Positions 25,270 through 34,066 are shown, counted from the first letter of the stretch. The stretch: DNA of 45,723 bases from an uncultured Ruminococcus sp. (GCA_902776945.1 CACYSH010000005.1:58698-104420); one strand, 5' to 3'. Translations and numbers: made by a program. Notes: generated from the letters alone by a model not told the origin.

Positions 25270-26457
25270 TTATTTCTGCTTTTCCTGTTCAAGCACTTTG
25301 AGAAATTCGCCAATACGTTTCAGCGCTTCCTTCAAATGCGTTACCGAATACGCATAGCTGACTCTTATGAATCCCTCGCCGCAGTCGCCGAAAGCATTGC
25401 CCGGCACCACCGCGACCTTCATCGAATTTATCAGCTTTTCGCAAAATTCCTCGCTCGAAAGCCCCGTCGAACGTATGCACGGGAACACATAAAACGCCCC
25501 CTGCGGCTCAAAACAGGTCAGTCCCAGTCGGTTGAATCCGTCAACCACAAGTCTGCGGCGGATATTGTACTCGTTTTTCATCTTCACCGTGTCGTTCATG
25601 CAGTCGCGGAGCGCCGTAATAGCCGCGTACTGGCTCGTTGTCGGCGCAGACATGATGCAGTACTGGTGCAGTTTCAGTATGTGCTTCATTATCCCTTCGG
25701 GAGCCGCCGCAAAGCCCATTCTCCAGCCCGTCATGGCAAAGCTCTTCGAAAAGCCGTTAATGAGGATAGTCCGTTCGCGCATACCGTCTATCTCAACGAT
25801 AGAAACGTGCTTGCCGGAATATGTCAGCTCGGAATAAATTTCGTCGGAAAGCACGAATATGTTGGTCTCCCTGATGACTTCCGCTATCGCCTCCAAGTCC
25901 TCGCGCCGCATGATAGCGCCCGTCGGGTTGTTCGGGAAGGGAAGAATAAGCATTTTCGTTTTCGGGGTGATAGCGGCGCGGAGCTGTTCGGCGGTCAGCC
26001 TGAACTCGTCCTCGACCTTAGTTTCGATAGGCACGGGAACGCCGCCCATCATCGAGATTATCGGGCTGTAACAGACAAAGCTCGGTTCGACCACAAGCAC
26101 CTCGTCGCCGGGAGCCACGCAGGCTCTCACGGAAAGGTCGATAGCTTCGGAGCCGCCGACCGAGACAAGGATCTCGTGGTCGGGATCGTAGTCGGTATGC
26201 ACCGCGTTTTTAAGGTACTTGGCTATCTCCTGCCGCAGCTCGCGCAGACCCGCGTTAGCCGTGTAGCAGGTGCGCCCCTTGCGGAGCGTTTCAATGCCTG
26301 TCTGACGGATAGCCCACGGGGTCTTGAAATCGGGTTCGCCGACACCCAGCGAGATAACGCCCTGCATCTGCGCCGCCATATCGAAAAATCTTCGTATTCC
26401 CGAAGGCTTCATCTCAACGACCTTCGGGTTAAGCAAATTGTCGTAATCTGTCATCAT
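25270..26457 (-). CDS. PLP-dependent aminotransferase, class I/II
   Basis: 395-residue aminotransferase of fold type I. The PLP-lysine lies in INGFSKSFAMTGWRMG (near residue 236), with the upstream FPNNPTGA and LSDEIYSELTY motifs binding the cofactor. It resembles aspartate/alanine-type or PatA-like enzymes; the exact amino donor cannot be assigned. The start overlaps the stop of the Lrp-type regulator by four bases (ATGA), so regulator and enzyme are translated together. The regulator probably responds to the enzyme's amino-acid substrate or product. Confidence 0.92.
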   Translation of the reverse strand: MMTDYDNLLNPKVVEMKPSGIRRFFDMAAQMQGVISLGVGEPDFKTPWAIRQTGIETLRKGRTCYTANAGLRELRQEIAKYLKNAVHTDYDPDHEILVSVGGSEAIDLSVRACVAPGDEVLVVEPSFVCYSPIISMMGGVPVPIETKVEDEFRLTAEQLRAAITPKTKMLILPFPNNPTGAIMRREDLEAIAEVIRETNIFVLSDEIYSELTYSGKHVSIVEIDGMRERTILINGFSKSFAMTGWRMGFAAAPEGIMKHILKLHQYCIMSAPTTSQYAAITALRDCMNDTVKMKNEYNIRRRLVVDGFNRLGLTCFEPQGAFYVFPCIRSTGLSSEEFCEKLINSMKVAVVPGNAFGDCGEGFIRVSYAYSVTHLKEALKRIGEFLKVLEQEKQK

Positions 26458-26933
26458 GGCGAGACCATTCCTCTCTCGTCGGTGTCCTCGTCGAATATCG
26501 GAACGCCGTTGAATTTGTAGGCTTTAAGCTCGAAGTGGGTGGTAGTGGAGGAAACCGCGTCAATGGCGGCGAGCCTTGCCGAAACGAACTGAGACACCTC
26601 GCGGATATTTCGTCCGGTAACGCTTACAAGAATATCATACGCGCCGGACATGAGCCGCACGCTCTCCACCTCGTCATAGTTGGCGATCTCGCGGGCGATC
26701 TCGTCGTAGCCCGACTGCGAAAGCGGGGTAACTTTAAGCTCTATCATCGCGGTAACAAGTCCCGGGTCGATAGCCGCGTCGTCGATGATAGCGGTGTAGC
26801 CCTTTATAACTCCCGCGCTTTCGTAGGCGGCTATTTTCTCGGCGACCTCCTCTTCGGTAAGGTCAAGCATGACCGCCAGCTCCGCGTTGGAGAGTCTGGC
26901 ATTTGTCTTTAGTATCTTTAAAAGCTGATCCAT
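26454..26933 (-). CDS. Lrp/AsnC-family transcriptional regulator
   Basis: 159-residue feast/famine regulator. ATG 26933 follows AAAGGAGGATAATT; an upstream in-frame ATG at 27017 lacks a ribosome site. The N-terminal helix-turn-helix covers about residues 5-55 (NARLSNAELAVMLDLTEEEV). The RAM ligand-binding domain follows, with the family motif GAYDILVSVTGRN near residue 98. It overlaps the aminotransferase gene by four bases and probably regulates it and itself. Confidence 0.92.
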   Translation of the reverse strand: MDQLLKILKTNARLSNAELAVMLDLTEEEVAEKIAAYESAGVIKGYTAIIDDAAIDPGLVTAMIELKVTPLSQSGYDEIAREIANYDEVESVRLMSGAYDILVSVTGRNIREVSQFVSARLAAIDAVSSTTTHFELKAYKFNGVPIFDEDTDERGMVSP

Positions 26934-27200
26934 AATTATCCTCCTTTTGTATATATCTTTATAGGAAATTCTTTTGTAGGGGCGCACTGTATTATACGTT
27001 TTGACCCGAATAGCCATGTAGGGCGGGGGCAGGTTCGACTCCCGCCGCTGCTCTTATTTTGTAATCATTATTATAGCAACAAGTTCCGCCGCCCACAGAA
27101 TTACCGCTATCGGAACAAGAACGATGTTTCGATTCATGTCCCCCAGGCGGGGGACGGCATTATTACTTAAAATACTTCACGCCGTTTTTTGCCGGTCTAT
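26934..27200. other. Intergenic region with GC palindromes and a duplicated purL 3' end
   Basis: A TGTAGGGGCG motif lies near 26974 and a palindrome GGCGGGGG/CCCGCC near 27022-27047 (its sequence resembles a tRNA T-arm but has a relative at 42330-42350). GTCCCCC/GGGGGAC follows at 27138-27155. The segment 27163-27186 repeats the last codons and stop of purL (27584-27607) with a single mismatch. No full gene is supported. Confidence 0.6.
27163..27186 (-). repeat. Direct repeat of the purL 3' end
   Basis: 24 bases identical to 27584-27607 except one synonymous change; on the minus strand both encode NGVKYFK and a stop. The two copies bracket exactly the DUF1294 gene. Confidence 0.75.
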
Positions 27201-27578
27201 TTATATAATGTCGGTATGTTTACCCATTATCCCGAGATATACCGTGTAAAGCAACAGCAGTACCCACAATATCACGGAAACAGGCACGAGTATGCCGAAC
27301 TTGCGTTTCCGCGTTTTGTGATGAAACGCGAGCATACCCGCTGCCGCGCCCAAAGCACCGCCCGAAAACGCAAGTATCAGCAAGACCCGTTCGGGAATGC
27401 GCCGTTTATTCTTGCCCGCGCCGTTAGCTTTCGCCTTTGCTTTGTCAGCACCGTAGGCGATGAACGTTATCAGGCTTACAAGCCCCGTGTAGACAAGAAA
27501 TATCTGCATCGGGATATAGCTTAGGCTCTTGTCATCAAAAAATATATACGGCAGAAATCTGTCGGAATTTATTTCCAT
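27201..27578 (-). CDS. DUF1294 membrane protein
   Basis: 125 residues, with three to four hydrophobic segments. The family pattern is visible: YGADKAKAKA, RRIPERVLLILAFSGGALGA and FHHKTRKRKFGILV. It starts 5 bases after the purL stop and has no clear ribosome site of its own, so translation may depend on purL; a start at Met24 (27509) is possible. The role of DUF1294 proteins is unknown. The gene sits between two copies of the purL terminal sequence, suggesting it was inserted behind purL. Confidence 0.8.
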   Translation of the reverse strand: MEINSDRFLPYIFFDDKSLSYIPMQIFLVYTGLVSLITFIAYGADKAKAKANGAGKNKRRIPERVLLILAFSGGALGAAAGMLAFHHKTRKRKFGILVPVSVILWVLLLLYTVYLGIMGKHTDII

Positions 27579-27583
27579 TGAGC

Positions 27584-30500
27584 TTACTTAAAATATTTCA
27601 CGCCGTTCTCGAATATCTGCTGGTCTTTCTCACCGGGAACGTTCTTGCAGACATTATCGCCCTTACGCTCCGAATGACCCATTTTTCCGAGAATTCTGCC
27701 GTCGGGCGAGGTGATACCCTCGATAGCCTGCACAGAGGTATTCGGATTGAACTGTATATCGAAAGTAGGCACGCCGTCAAGGTCAACGTACTGCGTGGCG
27801 ATCTGACCGTTCGCGGCAAGCCTTGCGACCTCTTCGGAAGTGGCGGTGAATCTGCCCTCGCCGTGAGAAATGGCAATATTATGTATATCACCGACCGCAC
27901 AGCTTGCAAGCCACGGAGACTTGTTCGAAGCAATGCGCGTGTTGACCATTTTAGACTGGTGACGCGCAATGGTGTTGAAAGTAAGTGTGGGCGAATCGTC
28001 GCGCATGGGGGTGATCTCGCCATACGGAACAAGACCCAGTTTAATTAAAGCCTGGAAGCCGTTGCAGATACCGAGCATAAGACCGTCGCGGTTCTTTAAC
28101 AGGTCGTGGATAGCGTCGGTAAGGCGGGGATTGCGCAGGAACGATACAATGAACTTGCCGGAGCCGTCGGGTTCGTCGCCGCCCGAGAATCCACCCGGGA
28201 GCATTACTATCTGCGACTGCTTGATGAGCTTTTCACAAGCCAACACGGATTCCTCGATCATCTCGCTCGTGAGGTTCTTTATAACGAAAATCTCGGCTTC
28301 TGCGCCCGCCTTTTCAAAGGCGCGGGCGGTGTCGTATTCGCAGTTGGTGCCGGGGAATACGGGGATAAGCACCTTCGGCTTGGCGACCTTTATTGCGGGA
28401 GCGGGTCGGGTCGTGGCTTCGTAGCTGTAAACCTCGGGCTTTTCGGCAGGTTCGTTTACCTTAGTCGGGAAAATCTTTTCGAGCTTACCCGACCACAGCG
28501 AAACAAGCTTTTCGCCGTCTACCGTGTAGCCGTTTTCGATGACGAACTTCTCGGTTGTTTCGCCGATAACTTCAAGACCGTCTGTATTGGCATTATCCGC
28601 AAGCTCGATAACGAACGCGCCGTAAACGGGCTTGAACAGCTTTTCGGCGGTGAGCTTTTCGGTGAACTTAAAGCCTATGCGGTTGCCGAATCCCATTTTC
28701 GCGACCGCTTCGGCAATGCCGCCGTAGGAAACAGCCCATACCGAAAGAGCCTTGCCGTCGGCTATCAGCTTTTCAACGGTCTTGAATACTTTCTTTAATG
28801 AATCGAAATCAACGAGCCTGTCGGCGTTGTATTCGGGCGCGATGTAGGCGACCTTAGATCCGGCTTTCTTGAACTCGTCGGAGATAATTTTGTCGGTGTT
28901 CTGTGTGGTAACTGCGAACGAAACGAGCGTGGGCGGAACGTCGATATGCTCGAACGTGCCGGACATGGAGTCCTTGCCGCCGATCGCCGCGCAGCCCATA
29001 GCCGTCTGCGCCTTGTACGCACCGAGAAGCGCCGCAAAGGGCTTGCCCCAGCGCTTGGGGTCGTTCTGAGTGCGCTCAAAGAACTCCTGGAAGGTCAGGC
29101 GGCAGGTGTCGTAAGCGCCGCCCGCGGCAACGACTTTCGCCAGCGATTCAACGACCGCCGAAACCGCGCCGTGATAGGGGCTTTCGCTCGAAAGATAGGG
29201 ATCATAGCCCCAGCCCATTATAGAAGCGGTTTTTGTCTCGCCGCCGAGAACGGGTATCTTTGCCGCCATAGCCTGCGAGGGAGTGTCCTGATACTTGCCG
29301 CCGTAGGGCATAAGCACGGTACCTGCGCCGATAGTAGAATCAAAGCGCTCCACAAGACCCTTCTGCGAACAAATGTTCAGGTCGGAGATCATTTCCTCCC
29401 AACGTGCCGCGGTATCAGCTTCGCTGATACCGTCCTCACCGACTGACTTATCCTCGAATACAGGGGCGGGAACTGTAACAGTCGTATGCTTTTCCGCGCC
29501 GTTGGAGTTAAGGAACTCACGCGAAAGATTTACAATAGTATTGCCGCACCAGTTCATTTTAAGGCGCGGTTCTTCCTTGACTACCGCAACGAGAGTTGCT
29601 TCAAGGTTCTCCTTGGCAGCTTCCGCCATGAATTTTTCGGTATCCTCTGCGGCGATAACTACCGCCATTCTCTCCTGCGATTCGGAGATAGCAAGCTCGG
29701 TGCCGTCGAGACCGTCGTATTTCTTTGTTACCTTGTCAAGGTCTATCTCAAGACCGTCCGTCAGCTCGCCGATAGCGACCGAAACGCCGCCCGCGCCGAA
29801 GTCGTTGCAGCGCTTGATCATAGCGGTAACGTCGGGATTGCGGAACAGGCGCTGGAGCTTTCTCTCTTCGGGAGCGTTGCCCTTCTGGACTTCCGCGCCG
29901 CAGCTTTCAAGCGAGTGAAGCGTGTGGGATTTTGACGAACCCGTAGCGCCGCCGCAGCCGTCGCGCCCCGTCTTTCCGCCGAGAAGTATTACAACATCGC
30001 CGGGAGCGGGTCTTTCGCGGCGTACATTCGAAGCGGGAGCCGCGCCGATTACCGCGCCTATCTCCATGCGCTTCGCCACATAGCCCGGGTGATAGATCTC
30101 GTTGACATGACCTGTCGCAAGTCCTATCTGATTGCCGTAGGAGCTGTAACCGTTAGCCGCGCCCACGCATATCTTTCTCTGCGGGAGCTTGCCCTCAATG
30201 GTCTTTTCAACGGGGAGCAGCGGGTCTGCGGCACCCGTAACGCGCATTGCCTGATAAACATAGCTTCTGCCCGAAAGCGGGTCTCTTATCGCGCCGCCGA
30301 GACAGGTAGCCGCGCCGCCGAAAGGCTCAATTTCGGTGGGGTGATTGTGGGTCTCGTTCTTGAACATCAGCAGCCAGTCTTCCGGCTTGCCGTCAACGTC
30401 TACGGTTATCTTTATCGAGCAGGCGTTTATCTCCTCGCTCTCGTCGAGGTCGTCAAGCAGACCTGCCTTTTTCAGCTGCTTTGCGCCGATGACCGCCAAA

Positions 30501-31330
30501 TCCATAAGCGTTTCGGGCTTGTCTGCACGAACTTGTTCGTGCCCGCGTCCGGCGTAGAGGTCGGCGCGAGCGGCTTTATATTCATTATATGTGTCTTTGA
30601 TGTAGTCTGCGCCTATCTCGGCACTGTCGATAATGGTCGAGAACGTGGTGTGGCGGCAGTGGTCGCTCCAGTAGGTATCTATCATGCGTATCTCGGTGAT
30701 AGTCGGGTCGCGCTTTTCGGTGTCGCGGAAGTAGCTCTGGCAGAACTTGATGTCGTCCAAGTCCATAGCCAGCCCCAGCGAGGCGAGCATTTCTTTAAGA
30801 CCGTCCTCGTCCTTAGTGATAAAGCCGTCAACGGTGCTTACCGTCGTGGGAATATCGTACTTAACGTCGAGGGTCTCGAAACGGTCAAGCCTTGCGCGGC
30901 GCGATTCAACGGGGTTGATGAGATAATGCTCGATAGCGGACATTTGTTCGTCCGTCAGTTCGCCGCCGAAGATGTAAACGCGGGCGCTCTTGACGGTCGG
31001 GCGCTTGCCGCCGCGCAGGAGCGAGATACACTGGGCGCAGGAATCGGCGCGCTGATCGAACTGACCGGGCAGGTACTCGGCGCAGATGACCTTTTCGTTA
31101 GCTTTAAGCTCGGGCATATGGTCGTAGCATACGTCAACGGCAGGCTCGGAGAACACGACAGGCACGGCGGCTCTGAAGTCCTCCTCCGAAAGCCCCTCCG
31201 CATCATAGCGGTTGATAACGCGCACGCTTTCGGGCGTGATGCCGAACGCCGAGCGCAGATCAGCCGCGATAGAACGGGCTTCAACATCAAAACCGGGCTT
31301 TTTTTCAACATAGATTCTGTAAACAGACAT
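27584..31330 (-). CDS. purL: Phosphoribosylformylglycinamidine synthase (single chain)
   Basis: Fourth step of de novo purine synthesis: FGAR plus glutamine and ATP to FGAM. The 1248-residue protein combines both enzyme halves. The synthetase part has FKNETHNHPTEIEPFGGAAT near residue 327 and the second ATP-grasp-like half; the C-terminal glutaminase starts near PKVLIPVFPGTNCEYDTARA and has the nucleophile LGICNGFQ and HNIAISHGEGRF. The large chain is like those of many Clostridia and Proteobacteria rather than the split PurLQS of Bacillus. An in-frame 18-base palindrome at 30525-30542 encodes HEQVRA near residue 268, in what looks like a surface loop. ATG 31330 follows AAAGGAG. Promoter at 31374-31402. 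Confidence 0.96.
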   Translation of the reverse strand: MSVYRIYVEKKPGFDVEARSIAADLRSAFGITPESVRVINRYDAEGLSEEDFRAAVPVVFSEPAVDVCYDHMPELKANEKVICAEYLPGQFDQRADSCAQCISLLRGGKRPTVKSARVYIFGGELTDEQMSAIEHYLINPVESRRARLDRFETLDVKYDIPTTVSTVDGFITKDEDGLKEMLASLGLAMDLDDIKFCQSYFRDTEKRDPTITEIRMIDTYWSDHCRHTTFSTIIDSAEIGADYIKDTYNEYKAARADLYAGRGHEQVRADKPETLMDLAVIGAKQLKKAGLLDDLDESEEINACSIKITVDVDGKPEDWLLMFKNETHNHPTEIEPFGGAATCLGGAIRDPLSGRSYVYQAMRVTGAADPLLPVEKTIEGKLPQRKICVGAANGYSSYGNQIGLATGHVNEIYHPGYVAKRMEIGAVIGAAPASNVRRERPAPGDVVILLGGKTGRDGCGGATGSSKSHTLHSLESCGAEVQKGNAPEERKLQRLFRNPDVTAMIKRCNDFGAGGVSVAIGELTDGLEIDLDKVTKKYDGLDGTELAISESQERMAVVIAAEDTEKFMAEAAKENLEATLVAVVKEEPRLKMNWCGNTIVNLSREFLNSNGAEKHTTVTVPAPVFEDKSVGEDGISEADTAARWEEMISDLNICSQKGLVERFDSTIGAGTVLMPYGGKYQDTPSQAMAAKIPVLGGETKTASIMGWGYDPYLSSESPYHGAVSAVVESLAKVVAAGGAYDTCRLTFQEFFERTQNDPKRWGKPFAALLGAYKAQTAMGCAAIGGKDSMSGTFEHIDVPPTLVSFAVTTQNTDKIISDEFKKAGSKVAYIAPEYNADRLVDFDSLKKVFKTVEKLIADGKALSVWAVSYGGIAEAVAKMGFGNRIGFKFTEKLTAEKLFKPVYGAFVIELADNANTDGLEVIGETTEKFVIENGYTVDGEKLVSLWSGKLEKIFPTKVNEPAEKPEVYSYEATTRPAPAIKVAKPKVLIPVFPGTNCEYDTARAFEKAGAEAEIFVIKNLTSEMIEESVLACEKLIKQSQIVMLPGGFSGGDEPDGSGKFIVSFLRNPRLTDAIHDLLKNRDGLMLGICNGFQALIKLGLVPYGEITPMRDDSPTLTFNTIARHQSKMVNTRIASNKSPWLASCAVGDIHNIAISHGEGRFTATSEEVARLAANGQIATQYVDLDGVPTFDIQFNPNTSVQAIEGITSPDGRILGKMGHSERKGDNVCKNVPGEKDQQIFENGVKYFK
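30523..30543. repeat. Short palindrome (GCACGAAC-type) inside purL
   Basis: GCACGAACTTGTTCGTGC is identical to the core of the intergenic composite repeats (20579-20596 and the reverse of 44188-44205). In purL it reads through in frame. Confidence 0.75.
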
Positions 31331-31373
31331 ATGAACAGCTCCTTTGCGGAAAAATTTAATGAATGCTGTTTTT

Positions 31374-31402
31374 ATTATATCACATTGGCATTATAATGTC
31401 AA
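31374..31402 (-). promoter_or_regulatory. Promoter for purL
   Basis: Minus-strand TTGACA (31397-31402), a 17-nt spacer and TATAAT (31374-31379), 43 bases from ATG 31330. No purine riboswitch is apparent in this short leader. Confidence 0.85.
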
Positions 31403-31465
31403 ATGGAAACGAAATAAATTAATCACGAGTTAACAAGTAGAGGCAGACGGTGACACACGGGCATA

Positions 31466-31494
31466 TTGACAATATCGACGAAGTATGGTATAAT
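31466..31494 (+). promoter_or_regulatory. Promoter of the AT-rich two-gene cassette
   Basis: TTGACA (31466-31471), a 17-nt spacer and TATAAT (31489-31494), divergent from the purL promoter and 80 bases upstream of the first gene. Confidence 0.85.
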
Positions 31495-31574
31495 ATACAA
31501 AATGAGCATTTGGCTGTTAAACTGTGTTCGTATAAAGTATAAAACTGTATAATGACTGAAGGAAGTGTTTTAAT

Positions 31575-32411
31575 TTGGTAATAGACCATTTTATTGAAAA
31601 AATAGTGGAAGATAGTGATCGCAAAATTATAGGTTTAAAAATTTCAGCAAAAGATTTTTTATCCGGCGTTAATGCTCTGGCAGATCAATATTGTTCAGAT
31701 CTTGAAATTTCAAGATCTGACTTTGATACGGGGAAAGAACTGTTTAATACTTTGAATTATTATCTTAAATCCGATTTCAAGGATATTCTGTTTAGGTTTC
31801 TTTCGGAAAAAGACAAAGGAATCGCATATAACTACTATTCTGAGTCTGTTGCAATAATTTCTGAGCAGGAAAATAAATACCCCGATTTTGACGCAATAGT
31901 TATTTGTGAAGCTTTAGTGAATATCCTGCATTTATATGGTTCTTTAGAGTGTGATAATAATAATATATTTACATCAAGCTTTGAAGATTACAAAAAAGGC
32001 AGCATTAGTTCTGAAAATGCATCGCATTCCGAAAGCAGAATTGGCAATTTATACTTTGATGAAAAGATTGATATGAATAAATTAATAGAAAGTTATAAAA
32101 TTTATGATGAAATTGAAACAATTAGGAGGAAAAATGTTAGACTTAAGAAGGAAATCGTTAAAGACGAAAAATCATGGAAAAGAATGATGTTGGCAGGAAA
32201 GGTCGCGGGGTTAGCGATAGGTTCTATTAATATAGTGGCAGGATCGGTGGCGGAAGTTTCGTTTTATCTGGGAGCAAAAAGAGTGGGAAAAAGGCTGGTT
32301 AATAATATAGAAGAGGGTAGTGATAATCATAAAATTATATATAGGTTTAATTATTGGAGATATATTTTATATGCTGTATATAATTATTACCGTAAAAATA
32401 TGGGGGTATAA
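31575..32411 (+). CDS. Unknown helical protein with hydrophobic segment (cassette gene 1)
   Basis: 278 residues from TTG 31575, with AAGGAAG about 9 bases upstream; no ATG fits better. No family recognised. The first about 160 residues look helical and acidic. Residues about 175-203 are highly charged (IRRKNVRLKKEIVKDEKSWK). Residues 204-234 form a Gly/Ala-rich hydrophobic stretch (LAGKVAGLAIGSINIVAGSV) long enough to cross a membrane. The C-terminus is basic and aromatic (YWRYILYAVYNYYRKN). Base composition is visibly AT-rich, unlike both flanks, suggesting horizontal origin. The next gene starts 2 bases after the stop, so the pair is one operon. Confidence 0.7.
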   Translation: MVIDHFIEKIVEDSDRKIIGLKISAKDFLSGVNALADQYCSDLEISRSDFDTGKELFNTLNYYLKSDFKDILFRFLSEKDKGIAYNYYSESVAIISEQENKYPDFDAIVICEALVNILHLYGSLECDNNNIFTSSFEDYKKGSISSENASHSESRIGNLYFDEKIDMNKLIESYKIYDEIETIRRKNVRLKKEIVKDEKSWKRMMLAGKVAGLAIGSINIVAGSVAEVSFYLGAKRVGKRLVNNIEEGSDNHKIIYRFNYWRYILYAVYNYYRKNMGV

Positions 32412-32413
32412 AA

Positions 32414-33466
32414 ATGGGGAATGTTGGAATAGTAGCAACGATAAGCAAGGAAGCGTGGAAATTAATAAAAGCGGGCAAAGCTACATTGGAAAAGGGCGGC
32501 GTAAAGGTTGACGGTAAATTTATTGAGCTGTTAAAGCCGACGCTGCAAAGAAGCGTCGGCGGCGCTCTGAACCCCGTGCTCGGAGGATTAAACCTTGCGT
32601 CTTCGGTCGGCTGTAATGTTCAGTGTGCGTTTATACAAAAAGGTGTAAATCAGGCAAATCAGAAATTGGATGTTGTTATTGATAAACTTGATGATCTAAG
32701 CAGTGCTGTCGGTAAGCTTGGTCAGATACAAGCTGTTTCCTGGTTAAACTGCGCGGTCGGTATTGCAAATATGGGCATTTCGATAGCCGGGTTTTATATT
32801 ACATCAAAAAAACTCGATAAATTAGATGTTCAGATCAAGGAGATCAATTCCAATATCCTGCAAATAAAAGATCTGATAGTATCTATGGAATTAAAAGAAA
32901 AGGTAAGGAATTTTCAAAATTATGTTAAGGATATGAAAGCCGATATTCATGAATTAAAAAAAGATATGACCGATAAATCTGATTTTAGAGACATTCGATC
33001 TATGCTGAACGAAGTGGAGGTTTTCTTGGAAGAACTGATAAATGAATTTGGCAGAGAACCTGAGTTTAATGAATTATATTGTCATATGATCTTTATACTG
33101 TCCGAATTGTTTGAACAGGAAATTAATATTTTTGCCGCTAAGTATTATTATACTAACGGTGAATATCCGGACAATTATTTATCATGGATAAATATTTTTA
33201 ATATTCTTAATAGTGAAGAGTTCAGAAGCAAGTTAAGAAGATATATAACCTTTAGTATGCCGAGAACACCTTTTAGTGTTAGAAAAAATATCTATGATTA
33301 TTCGACAGCACTGACTAATAATCAAGCTTTTCAGTTGGCTTATAATTATGAGCTTGTCGGCAAATTGTCATTGGAAGATTATATGAATACCGACACGTTT
33401 ATGCTGAACCGGATCAAACAGACCGAACAGCCTATAATGTTAGAAGACGGCAGTATAGCTTTCTGA
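32414..33466 (+). CDS. Unknown coiled-coil / hydrophobic-hairpin protein (cassette gene 2)
   Basis: 350 residues, family not recognised. The N-terminus (about 1-80) is amphipathic and Gly/Lys-rich, with base composition like the host chromosome. Residues about 78-105 form a heptad-like helix (QANQKLDVVIDKLDDL), 107-130 are hydrophobic (WLNCAVGIANMGISIAGFYI) and 132-185 form a second heptad-like helix (KLDKLDVQIKEINSNI). The rest is helical and AT-rich. A coiled-coil/hydrophobic/coiled-coil layout occurs in helical pore-forming proteins and in phage or immunity membrane sensors, but there is no signal peptide and no proven relation. It lies 2 bases behind gene 1 and is probably functionally linked to it. 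Confidence 0.7.
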   Translation: MGNVGIVATISKEAWKLIKAGKATLEKGGVKVDGKFIELLKPTLQRSVGGALNPVLGGLNLASSVGCNVQCAFIQKGVNQANQKLDVVIDKLDDLSSAVGKLGQIQAVSWLNCAVGIANMGISIAGFYITSKKLDKLDVQIKEINSNILQIKDLIVSMELKEKVRNFQNYVKDMKADIHELKKDMTDKSDFRDIRSMLNEVEVFLEELINEFGREPEFNELYCHMIFILSELFEQEINIFAAKYYYTNGEYPDNYLSWINIFNILNSEEFRSKLRRYITFSMPRTPFSVRKNIYDYSTALTNNQAFQLAYNYELVGKLSLEDYMNTDTFMLNRIKQTEQPIMLEDGSIAF

Positions 33467-33584
33467 CGGAATTTGTGAAAAAGTCTGTGAAGATATATAT
33501 TATGCGTTCAAGACAGCGTACATCGTAGAAGGCGTTATCTGCCGGCGATTGACCCGCGATTTCAGTCGGCTTTGCCAAAGCATA

Positions 33585-33614
33585 ACAAAAACCCCGAAGC
33601 ATAGCGCTTCGGGG
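33585..33614 (-). terminator. Terminator after rpsI
   Basis: CCCCGAAGC (33592-33600) pairs with GCTTCGGGG (33606-33614); on the minus strand the stem is followed by a T run (33591 down to 33586). It also separates the unknown cassette from the ribosomal operon. Confidence 0.9.
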
Positions 33615-33645
33615 CGATTTTGCGTATATTTCCCAAAGGGAATTT

Positions 33646-34047
33646 TTATCTCTTGCTGAACTGCGGAGCGCGTCTTGCAGCCTTCAAGCCGTACTTCTTT
33701 CTTTCCTTCATTCTCGGGTCTCTGGTGAGGAAGCCTTCCTTCTTGAGAGCGGAACGAAGCTCGGGGTCGAACTGGAGAAGAGCGCGGGACAGACCGTGTC
33801 TGATAGCGCCCGCCTGACCGGTAACGCCGCCGCCGGTAACGGTGCATACGATGTCGAATTTCTCGTTCGTGTTGGTAACAGCGAAGGGCTGGCGAACGAT
33901 GAGCTTTAAGGTCTCAAGACCGAAGTAATCGTCGATGTCTCTGCCGTTGATGGTGATCTTGCCGGAGCCTTCATATACGCGAACTCTTGCTACGGAGTGC
34001 TTTCTTCTTCCGGTGCCGTAATAATAGGTGGATTTTGATTCGTACAT
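33646..34047 (-). CDS. rpsI: 30S ribosomal protein S9
   Basis: 133 residues with the S9 hallmarks: [15 protein letters not shown] at the start, [19 protein letters not shown] in the middle and the basic tail RRAPQFSKR that reaches toward the P-site tRNA. It is the second gene of the conserved rplM-rpsI pair, 19 bases after rplM, with a terminator downstream. Confidence 0.98.
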   Translation of the reverse strand: MYESKSTYYYGTGRRKHSVARVRVYEGSGKITINGRDIDDYFGLETLKLIVRQPFAVTNTNEKFDIVCTVTGGGVTGQAGAIRHGLSRALLQFDPELRSALKKEGFLTRDPRMKERKKYGLKAARRAPQFSKR

Positions 34048-34066
34048 TTATATTGCTCCTTTCAGA

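Noticed and set aside
27020-27050. tRNA-like 3' segment (GGTTCGACTCCCGCC)
   Set aside because: The T-arm would contain a mismatch, no acceptor, D or anticodon arm is found upstream, and the reverse complement of a similar sequence occurs at 42330-42350 as part of a palindromic repeat.
27054-27137. 27-residue hydrophobic open frame on the minus strand (starts MNRNIVLVPIAVILW)
   Set aside because: It looks like a membrane peptide, but there is no correctly spaced ribosome site (the start abuts a GGGGGAC hairpin) and no other evidence, so it is not annotated.
30089-31396. 435-codon plus-strand frame opposite purL
   Set aside because: Antisense shadow of purL; extends over the purL promoter and has no ribosome site.
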